64,000 bases of DNA, from NCBI RefSeq assembly GCF_007671685.1, contig NZ_VCNL01000007.1:1-64000 (forward strand), written 5' to 3'. The notes under the pieces were generated by a model. That model saw nothing but the letters and a program-made list of their open reading frames with translations. It did not search any database and was not told the DNA's origin. A program made the translations under genes and the position numbers. Shown here piece after piece: positions 57,737 to 64,000 of the stretch; the stretch's first letter is position 1; every line of letters begins with the position of its first letter. The stretch is from Halorubrum salsamenti. GTDB taxonomy: Archaea > Halobacteriota > Halobacteria > Halobacteriales > Haloferacaceae.

Positions 57737-58423
57737 ATGGAAGAGAGCATCTCCGGCTTCAAGGTGCGCGGGGACTGGGGCGATGTCGTCGAACACGGCG
57801 AGCGGATCGCCTTGGCGCTCCGGGAGACGGGCGCCGACGGCGACGCGTTCTACGAGTTCGACGACTGGCGTCCGAAGTCCCACGAGCGTATCGACGAGGA
57901 CGTGTCAGAGAAGACTGCCGAACAGGCGTCCGTCGGCGAGGGCGAGGGCGAACAGGCCGGGAAATCGCCCGGTGAGGACCTTCAGACGGCCGGAGAGAAG
58001 CTCACAGAGTCCTACGAGAAGGTCGAGGAGAACGACACCGAGAGCGCGATGGAGAGCTGGGGCGAGTCGATCGGTCACGTCGCCCGCGCGGCCGACTCGG
58101 CGAGCCGCAAGGCGCTCCGGAAGGTCGAGGACACGGTGTACCGGAAGGTGATGACCCAGATGGCGCCGTACTACTTCGACAACGAGCTCGTCAGCGCCAA
58201 CATCCAGGAGGTCGGCCGCGGCGAGGGCGGCGAGACGTTCGTCTTCGAGGTGAACGTCAACGACGACGAGCTGAAAGACGAGGTGAGCGACATCCTCGCG
58301 GAGTACGAGTCCGAGATCGACCGCTGGCACGTCGAGGCCGAGAAGCGGACCGAGGACGTGGCCGCCGCCGAGGGAGTCGAGCCACCGGAGGAGGAGGGCG
58401 GTCCGGACTCGACGATGACCTGA
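57737..58423 (+). CDS. DUF5828-like conserved haloarchaeal protein
   Basis: A 228-residue protein with an N-terminal MEESISGFKVRGDWGDVVEH, a Glu/Lys-rich helix (ESYEKVEENDTESAMESWGE) and a conserved C-terminal core (RKVEDTVYRKVMTQMAPYYFDNELVSANI, FVFEVNVNDDELKDEVSDILAEYES). Family name DUF5828 is from memory. Function is unknown. A TATA-like TTATACGC lies about 35 nt before the ATG. Confidence 0.75.
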   Translation: MEESISGFKVRGDWGDVVEHGERIALALRETGADGDAFYEFDDWRPKSHERIDEDVSEKTAEQASVGEGEGEQAGKSPGEDLQTAGEKLTESYEKVEENDTESAMESWGESIGHVARAADSASRKALRKVEDTVYRKVMTQMAPYYFDNELVSANIQEVGRGEGGETFVFEVNVNDDELKDEVSDILAEYESEIDRWHVEAEKRTEDVAAAEGVEPPEEEGGPDSTMT

Positions 58424-58437
58424 CCCTGATCCCGTTC

Positions 58438-58525
58438 CGTCGGCTCGAACACCCCGAACCGTCGGCTCGAACACCCCGAACCGTCGGCTCGAACACCCCG
58501 AACCGTCGGCTCGAACACCCCGAAC
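58438..58525. repeat. Four perfect 22-bp tandem repeats
   Basis: Four uninterrupted identical units of 22 bp beginning CGTCGGCTCGAACACCCC. They lie between the stop of the DUF5828-like gene and the start of the next small gene and end 29 bp before it. There are no spacers, so this is not a CRISPR. Confidence 0.95.
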
Positions 58526-58554
58526 TTAACTCGCGGAGCCGCGAACGAACGCCA

Positions 58555-58797
58555 ATGACCGAGGTACTCCGGGTGGCGGCCGGCGAGCTGTCGGTCGACG
58601 AGATAATCGACGCCCTCAACGACGGACAGCGGATCCTCGTCGACGTCGAAGTCGCCGGCGGCGACCACGAGGTCGTGCTCCGGTACGACGGCGAGACCTA
58701 CCACTGCGACACGCCGACGAACCTCCACCGCCACAGCGACGAGTCGGGGATGCGCGGGTGTATCCGTCGGATGGGATACGCCGCGGGCGACGACTGA
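58555..58797 (+). CDS. Small conserved haloarchaeal protein, 80 aa
   Basis: An 80-residue protein: MTEVLRVAAGELSVDEIIDA, then VDVEVAGGDHEVVLRYDGETYHCDTPTNLHRH and GMRGCIRRMGYA. It contains a histidine and cysteine-bearing segment (YHCDTPTNLHRH) that could bind a metal. Family and function are not known. The frame starts 29 bp after four tandem repeats, which may affect expression. Confidence 0.7.
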   Translation: MTEVLRVAAGELSVDEIIDALNDGQRILVDVEVAGGDHEVVLRYDGETYHCDTPTNLHRHSDESGMRGCIRRMGYAAGDD

Positions 58798-58878
58798 TCG
58801 CCGCCGACCGACATCTCGACACCGCCATCACGCGGGGCGGATGGCGACTTTTAACCCGAGCGCCGCCGAACGGCACCT

Positions 58879-59256
58879 ATGAGCGATCGCGAGATCGAGG
58901 ACCTCGTCGGCGACGTGTCTCCCTCCTTCGAGCACGTGCTCTCCTGCGTGTTCGGCGTCCGGGACCACGAGAGCCGCACGTACCTGACGCTGCTCGATCA
59001 TCCGGGGAGCACCGTCGCCGAGCTCGCCGAGACCCTCGATCGGGACCGGTCGAACGTGAACCGGTCGCTGTCGACGCTGCGGGAGAAGGGGCTCGTCGAG
59101 CGCCGCCGCCGCTTGCTCGACTCGGGCGGCTACGTCTACCAGTACACCGCGATCCCGGTCCCGGAGGCGAAAGAGCGCCTCCACGACGCCCTAGACGAGT
59201 GGGTGGAGGGCGTCCACGCCGCGATCGACTCGTTCGACCCGGACGACCTGGAGTAA
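58879..59256 (+). CDS. TrmB-like winged-helix regulator
   Basis: A 125-residue protein with a winged-helix DNA-binding domain: ESRTYLTLLDHPGSTVAELAETLDRDRSNVNRSLSTLREKGLVERRRRLLDSGGY. It looks like the TrmB/HTH-type regulators, without the TrmB sugar-binding domain. It sits alone, divergent to none; targets are unknown. A TTTTAACC box is about 25 nt before the ATG. Confidence 0.82.
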   Translation: MSDREIEDLVGDVSPSFEHVLSCVFGVRDHESRTYLTLLDHPGSTVAELAETLDRDRSNVNRSLSTLREKGLVERRRRLLDSGGYVYQYTAIPVPEAKERLHDALDEWVEGVHAAIDSFDPDDLE

Positions 59257-59360
59257 GCGTCGCTCCTCGGTCCGTTCCTCTCGCCTGCCCTCTCCGCGTG
59301 TCAACTGACGAGCTCGAAACGCGTCGGGAGCCGGAACGCCGTCGGAAGCCCGGGGTTCCG

Positions 59361-59969
59361 TCACTCCGCGTCGTTGTCGAACGCCAGCGTCGCGCCGTCG
59401 GCGTCGACGGTCGCGCCCGCGGCGCACACCGGGTGTTCGAAGTCGGCGCCGAGGACCTCGGTCGCGGCCGCCGCGGCGTCGGGCGTCTCGGCGTCCGCCG
59501 CCGCGAACTCGTACGACTCGGGGCTGTCCGTCTCGTAGGTGGCGACGATGGTGGGCTCGTCGACGGCCTCGACCGCGAGCCCGTCGCGGCGGACGACCCC
59601 GATCGTCGCGGTCTCGGCGCCGACGACGCCGGCGATCCGGGGCGTGTCGTAGTCGTCCTTCTCGAAGTCGAGCGCGAGCAGAGGCGTTGCCAGCGCGTCG
59701 CGGGCGGGGTACCCCAGTTCGAGCTTCTCCGCGATCGGGTCGACGTGCGAGCCGTTGCCGACGACGGCCAGCGGCTCGTCGGTCGGCGTCCGGACCGCGC
59801 GCGCGCAGTTGTACGAGACGTACGGGTTGTCCGTGTCGGGAGCGTCCGGGGTGGGTCCGACCGTGAGCGTCCCGTCCCGATCGGTGACGCGACGGTTCGG
59901 GAACGAGCGCGAGGAGACGCGGTAGGCGCCGATACCGGGAGCGACGACGACGAATCGTCCGACGTACAT
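59361..59969 (-). CDS. purO: Archaeal IMP cyclohydrolase
   Basis: Last step of purine synthesis, closing FAICAR to IMP. The 202-residue protein matches the archaeal PurO family, which replaces the PurH cyclohydrolase: [32 protein letters not shown], and the [12 protein letters not shown] segment are family marks. The substrate-binding loop is the SFPNR region. It is monocistronic, opposite the HTH gene. Confidence 0.9.
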   Translation of the reverse strand: MYVGRFVVVAPGIGAYRVSSRSFPNRRVTDRDGTLTVGPTPDAPDTDNPYVSYNCARAVRTPTDEPLAVVGNGSHVDPIAEKLELGYPARDALATPLLALDFEKDDYDTPRIAGVVGAETATIGVVRRDGLAVEAVDEPTIVATYETDSPESYEFAAADAETPDAAAAATEVLGADFEHPVCAAGATVDADGATLAFDNDAE

Positions 59970-60160
59970 ACAGGTTCGTGGCTATCCGACCGGCTAAAGC
60001 GCATCGATATGCGCACGTTCGGCGATCGGATTCGCACGGGGCCGCTCCCCCGCCTCCTCACACTCCCCCCGATTCGCTTCCGATCGACTGTGAACGCGTA
60101 CCAGAGGGCCGGCGACGCGCAACGCTTACAAAGACCCACTGGCTATCGGTGAGTGCGCAC

Positions 60161-60233
60161 AGTCCATTGGGGTAGTGGCCAATCCTGTTGCCTTCTGGGG
60201 GCAACGACCCTGGTTCGAATCCAGGATGGACTA
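60161..60233 (+). tRNA. tRNA-Gln (CUG)
   Basis: Folds as a full cloverleaf: acceptor AGTCCAT with ATGGACT plus discriminator A (60233), anticodon stem TTGCC/GGCAA around loop TTCTGGG with anticodon CTG at 60195-60197, and T arm CCTGG TTCGAAT CCAGG. The D arm is GGG...CC with a short loop. CTG reads glutamine CAG codons. No intron. A 3' CCA is not encoded, as expected in Archaea. Confidence 0.97.
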
Positions 60234-60398
60234 TTCTCGCGGTTCGCTCCGGTCGATTTTCGTCCGATTCGCCGATCCGCCCGCCGTCGGAGCCGCGTCC
60301 CACTCTCGCCCTCCGTTTCGGTTGGAGTCGAAATTTCTACTGGAACGAAACCGCCGCCACGTACTGCGTTTTCCAATCGAAGTAAAGGGGTTCGGCTC

Positions 60399-60998
60399 CT
60401 ACTTCTCGACGTCGAGAAGCGCGACGCGTTCGCGGACGATGTCGGGGAGGTCACCGGCGGTCGCCGCGATTTCGCGCTCGCCGATGTCGTAGAACTCCCG
60501 GACTCGTTCCGCGTCGAACGCGGGATCGAACTCGCCGTCATCGACGGGTCCCGCCGGCGACACGAGCAGATCCCTCACCGACGCGACGGCCGCGTCGAGG
60601 TCCGCGTCGGGCCGATCCGCGCTCGGAACCGCTCCGAAGTCCGCGACGAGGACGACCGCGCGCTGTTCTCCCTCCTCGACGCCGAGCGTGAACGCGCGGT
60701 CGATCTGACGTCTGCCGGCCGCGTACAGCATGACCTCGACGCCCGGATCGCGGGCGACGGCCTCGCCGCGGGCGATCGCGCGGGCGGCGAGGCGGGTCGC
60801 CTCCCGGAGGTGCGCGGCCGAGACGACCAGCTCCGCGTCGAACGCCTGTACGACCGCGCCCGTCTCCGCCGCGATCTCGTCGAGCGACGCGAGGAACGCG
60901 TCGAGGTCGTCGATGGCGGCGGTGCCCGCGACCAGACGGTGAGGCGGAGTCGGCGGGGAGAGGAGCCCGCCGTCGGCTCCGGCGTCGCCGTCGCTCAT
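60399..60998 (-). CDS. cgi121: KEOPS complex subunit Cgi121
   Basis: A 199-residue subunit of the KEOPS complex, which makes the t6A modification of tRNA. It binds Bud32 and the tRNA 3' end. [28 protein letters not shown] and [20 protein letters not shown] are the conserved Cgi121 core, with a variable acidic C-terminus. Its ATG overlaps the stop of the upstream helicase (ATGA), giving an operon with Hel308. The rest of KEOPS is not in the window. Confidence 0.9.
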   Translation of the reverse strand: MSDGDAGADGGLLSPPTPPHRLVAGTAAIDDLDAFLASLDEIAAETGAVVQAFDAELVVSAAHLREATRLAARAIARGEAVARDPGVEVMLYAAGRRQIDRAFTLGVEEGEQRAVVLVADFGAVPSADRPDADLDAAVASVRDLLVSPAGPVDDGEFDPAFDAERVREFYDIGEREIAATAGDLPDIVRERVALLDVEK

Positions 60999-63460
60999 CG
61001 GAAATCACCCAGGCTCGCCTGTCCCTCGCCGTCCTCGTCGCTCGCGGAGCCGGCGGTCGCGGCCGCGGAGGCCGACTTGTCCGGTCGCACGTCGTCCATC
61101 GAGGGGTCCTCGCGGCCGGCATGTTCGAGGATCCGCTCGGCGGTGCGCTCGCGGCCGCGGAGCGCGCCGAGGACGACCGCCTTGTCGGCCTCCCGGAGGT
61201 CGGCGCGGGTCTCGATCCCGGCCTCGAACAACCGCCGGGCGCGCTTTCGGCCGACGTTGCGGACGCCGGCCAGATCGAGCAGCTCCTCGCGGACGCCGTA
61301 CTCGATGCGCTTCCGAGCCTCGCGGACCGCGACGACGACGTCGCCGTCGACGCCCTCCACGTCGCGCGCGAGGGTCTCGGCCGCGCGCAGCAGCCACTCG
61401 GCGGTGTCGACCTTCCCGCGGATGTCGCCGGGGCCGACGCCGTACCGCTCCGTGATGCGGTCCTCGTCGACCTCGTTGGCCCAGTCCTCCAGCAGGCGGG
61501 CCGTCTTCAGCGAGGCGAGCCAGTCCTCGAAGCGCACGTCCTCGTACTCGGAGGGCACGTCGCCGAGGAACTCCGCCTCGCGCTCGTAGCAGAGCTCGGT
61601 GTACTCCTCGCGGTCTCCCGACTTCAGGTAGAGCTCGTACATGTCGGGGGTGCGGCTGACGAGGTGGTAGAGGCCGAGGGGGGTGACTTCGGGGGCCGAG
61701 GCCTCGGCGTCGTCGGACGCCTCCGTTCTCTCCCCGTCGTCGCCTGCCGTCGACTCGTCATCGCCGGGCCGCGTGTACGTCCCGAACCCGGGCTCGTTGC
61801 CGTCGTCACCGGTCCTGACGAACTCGCCGTCTTCTCCCTCGGCGCGCGCGGCCGCGCCGTCGGCGTCCCGAGCGACCGACCGGAGCCCGTCGATCATCTC
61901 GGCCGCGCTCATCGGGTCGAGGTAGAGCCGCGAGACGGTGTGACCGATGCCGGTCGCGGTCAGGCCCTCGCTCCCGCCGTCGCGGTCGCGCTCGATGAAG
62001 CCGTTGACGGCGAGGTAGTCGAGGACGGTGTCGGTGACGGCCGCGAGCCGCCCCTCGTCGTCGGTCTGGGTCGCGTAGAGGGTGTTGTCGAGGAAGGAGA
62101 GCAGCCCGTCGCGCGTGGAGGCGAAGCCGGAGGCGACGGTGGCGAGCACGTGGGTTCGGAGCGCGGGTTCCGCCGCGAGCTTCGAGCGGACCGGCTCGGG
62201 GTCGGCCCAGAGGTACCGCTCGAACAGCTCCTCTTTCGTGTCCGCGTCGTTCGCGAGCAACACCGCCTCGCCGTACGGGTCGAGTCCGGGGCGCCCCGCG
62301 CGCCCGCACATCTGGTGGACCTCCAGCACGTCGAGGGGCTTCATCCCGCCGAACTCCCCGTCGTACCGGCGCCAGTCGCGGACGATCACCCGGCGGGCGG
62401 GGGTGTTGACGCCGGCGGCCAGCGTGGGCGTCGCGGAGATGCACTTGATCAGCCGGTCGCGGAACGCGTCCTCGACGCGGGCTCGGTCCTCGCTCCGGAG
62501 CCCCGCGTGGTGGAAGGCCGACCCCCGCTCGACCGCGTCCGCGAGGTCAGAGGCGGTGTCGGTGTCGGAGCCGGACCGGATCTCCTCGGCGAGCTCGCGG
62601 AGTTTATCGCACTCCTCGTCGGTGAGCCGGGGGCCGGTCACGTCGGTGAGCTTCCGCGCCGACGACTCGGCGTTGCGTCGGGAGTTGACGAAGACGAGCG
62701 AGGAGCCGCCCTGCCCGTCCTCCTCGGTGTCGAGCGCGTCGGCGACGAGCCGGGCGGTCTGGTCCTCGCCGCGCTCGACGGGGACCTCCCGCTTGCTCCC
62801 GTCCGCGAAGTCGATCGCGTTGCCGAAGTGGACGCCCATCCGGAGGTCGATGGGGCGCCAGTCGGACTCGACCAGCTCGGCGTCGAGCCAGTCGGCGATC
62901 ACGTCGGCGTTGCCGACGGTCGCCGAGAGCGCGACCGTCTGGAGCCCGGGGTTCACCCGCCGGAGCTTCGCGAGGGTCACCTCGAGGGTCGGGCCGCGGT
63001 TCGGGTCGTCGACGAGGTGGACCTCGTCGCTCACGACGCAGGTGAGGTCGTCGATCCACGGCGCGCCGTTGCGGATGAGCGAGTCGACCTTCTCCGAGGT
63101 GGCGACGATGATGTCGCGGGTCGCCAGCCACTCGCCGTCCGACTCGTAGTTGCCGGTGGAGACGCCGACCGTGACGCCGAACTCCTCCCAGCGCTCGAAC
63201 TCGGTCTTCTTCTCGCTGGCGAGCGCGCGCAGCGGGACGATGTAGAGGGCCTTCCCGCCGCGCTCGACCGCGGAGAGCATGGCGAGCTCGGCGATCAGGG
63301 TCTTTCCGGAGGCGGTCGGGACCGCGGCCACGAGGCTCTCGCCGTCGGCGACGCCGGCCTCGACGGCGGCCTCTTGGGGGGGATACAGCTCCGCGACGCC
63401 CTCCGCTTCGAGCGCCTCGCCGACGCCCGCGGGGAGCCCGGAGAGCGAACTCGGTTGCAT
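60995..63460 (-). CDS. hel308: ATP-dependent helicase Hel308
   Basis: An 821-residue SF2 helicase for stalled replication forks. The Q motif is YPPQ, Walker [16 protein letters not shown] (residues 44-58), motif II SDEVHLV, motif III SATVGN, and motif [14 protein letters not shown]. The C-terminal helix-hairpin-helix ([23 protein letters not shown]) is present. An acidic insertion of about 55 residues (from [15 protein letters not shown] to [12 protein letters not shown]) breaks the winged-helix/ratchet region. The 4-nt overlap with cgi121 is the common haloarchaeal arrangement by my recollection. Confidence 0.95.
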   Translation of the reverse strand: MQPSSLSGLPAGVGEALEAEGVAELYPPQEAAVEAGVADGESLVAAVPTASGKTLIAELAMLSAVERGGKALYIVPLRALASEKKTEFERWEEFGVTVGVSTGNYESDGEWLATRDIIVATSEKVDSLIRNGAPWIDDLTCVVSDEVHLVDDPNRGPTLEVTLAKLRRVNPGLQTVALSATVGNADVIADWLDAELVESDWRPIDLRMGVHFGNAIDFADGSKREVPVERGEDQTARLVADALDTEEDGQGGSSLVFVNSRRNAESSARKLTDVTGPRLTDEECDKLRELAEEIRSGSDTDTASDLADAVERGSAFHHAGLRSEDRARVEDAFRDRLIKCISATPTLAAGVNTPARRVIVRDWRRYDGEFGGMKPLDVLEVHQMCGRAGRPGLDPYGEAVLLANDADTKEELFERYLWADPEPVRSKLAAEPALRTHVLATVASGFASTRDGLLSFLDNTLYATQTDDEGRLAAVTDTVLDYLAVNGFIERDRDGGSEGLTATGIGHTVSRLYLDPMSAAEMIDGLRSVARDADGAAARAEGEDGEFVRTGDDGNEPGFGTYTRPGDDESTAGDDGERTEASDDAEASAPEVTPLGLYHLVSRTPDMYELYLKSGDREEYTELCYEREAEFLGDVPSEYEDVRFEDWLASLKTARLLEDWANEVDEDRITERYGVGPGDIRGKVDTAEWLLRAAETLARDVEGVDGDVVVAVREARKRIEYGVREELLDLAGVRNVGRKRARRLFEAGIETRADLREADKAVVLGALRGRERTAERILEHAGREDPSMDDVRPDKSASAAATAGSASDEDGEGQASLGDFR

Positions 63461-63535
63461 TGGTGGAGGGTGGGTCCCGACCCGATTTAAACCGTCGGAA
63501 CGCCGTTGCGGGCGGCTCGGCGGCCGCCTCCCCGC

Positions 63536-64000
63536 CTACAGCTCGCCCTTCGTACTCGGCGTGTCGCTGCGGCGCCCGTCGAGCCGCGTCGCGTCGTCGA
63601 GCGCCCGCGCGAGCGCCTTGAACAGGGCCTCCACCTCGTGGTGAGCGTTGTCGCCCGTTTCGACCGCGGCGTGGAGCGTCAGGCCGGCGTTGTGTGCGAG
63701 CGAGAGCGCGAAGTGGTCGGCCATGACGCTCGTGAACTCCCCGACCGACTCCTGGGAGAACTCGCCCTCGAACTCGTAGTACGGCCGGCCCGCCACGTCG
63801 ACGACGACGCCGGCGACCGCCTCGTCGAGGGGGACGCGCCGGTCGGCGTATCGCCGGATGCCGCGCTTGTCGCCGAGCGCCTCGTCGAACGCCTGCCCGA
63901 GACAGATCGCCACGTCCTCGACCGTGTGGTGGTCGTCGATCTCGAGGTCGCCGTCGCAGTCGACCGTCAGGTCGAAGAGGCCGTGCTTGGCGAACGACGT
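63536..64000 (-). CDS. hisB: Imidazoleglycerol-phosphate dehydratase, partial
   Basis: The C-terminal 154 residues of HisB, which dehydrates imidazoleglycerol phosphate in histidine synthesis; the gene runs off the window edge at 64000. The conserved metal-binding [17 protein letters not shown] and the second HNAGLTLH and [17 protein letters not shown] motifs are present. It is read from the edge as [19 protein letters not shown]. It is divergent from no gene inside the window; 75 bp separate its stop from the hel308 start. Confidence 0.95.
   Translation of the reverse strand, partial: TSFAKHGLFDLTVDCDGDLEIDDHHTVEDVAICLGQAFDEALGDKRGIRRYADRRVPLDEAVAGVVVDVAGRPYYEFEGEFSQESVGEFTSVMADHFALSLAHNAGLTLHAAVETGDNAHHEVEALFKALARALDDATRLDGRRSDTPSTKGEL

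Noticed and set aside
58438-58525. CRISPR array
   Set aside because: The four 22-bp units are contiguous with no spacers, and no cas gene is nearby.

Overview
The window looks like chromosomal DNA of a halophilic archaeon (class Halobacteria). Proteins are very acidic, third codon positions are GC-rich, many genes have a TATA box about 25-35 nt before the start codon and little or no leader, and numerous small haloarchaea-specific families are present (MC1 chromatin protein, DUF5784/5786/5789/5828-like proteins, zinc-ribbon microproteins, HTH-10 regulator, Brp plus lycopene cyclase for retinal). Halorubrum or a close relative is my best guess, but the genus cannot be proved from the sequence alone.

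Layout. 1-9230: MC1, pyrD, valS, a short ferredoxin, hemB, a PHP phosphoesterase and small conserved proteins. 9350-15267: conserved haloarchaeal proteins, an NAD(P)-binding epimerase-like protein, an MBL hydrolase and a three-gene run with a PspAB-like and an IMPACT-family protein. 15471-23018: a replication-origin neighbourhood with the DNA polymerase D small subunit, signal peptidase I, orc1/cdc6, an origin with inverted origin recognition boxes flanking an AT-rich unwinding element, and the origin-associated oapA-oapB-oapC operon (related to the ArvABC vesicle proteins). 23251-34173: aspartate kinase, a split MgtE-type transporter, a methyltransferase, retinal/carotenoid genes and serB. 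34336-47515: cytochrome P450, HTH-10 regulator, a lone nuoCD, a soluble transducer, uvrC, thpR, a CNNM/CBS protein, serA and an FkbM methyltransferase. 47776-64000: thrC, upp, CobW-type GTPase, ArsA/Get3 ATPase, CstA, purO, tRNA-Gln, KEOPS Cgi121, Hel308 and the 3' part of hisB.

Several genes form pathway groups: serA, serB, thrC and aspartate kinase (serine and aspartate-family amino acids); pyrD and upp (pyrimidines); brp and lycopene cyclase in one overlapping unit (retinal); DP1, Orc1, the origin and Hel308 (replication and repair). No transposase, integrase, CRISPR array or rRNA was seen.

The most unusual structure is a dispersed intergenic element present in four copies (about 5430-5750 minus orientation, 6150-6545, 29270-29645 and 34203-34335). 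Copies share a TATA-like start, a conserved core ending AAAGCCCCAGCCG, a long outer hairpin in which a base pair changes on both sides between copies, a conserved block GGCTGCCCCTTTGAGTCCC, and further perfect short hairpins. This looks like a structured RNA or a non-autonomous mobile element with its own promoter. A second theme is a set of sites resembling origin recognition boxes that lie outside the origin.
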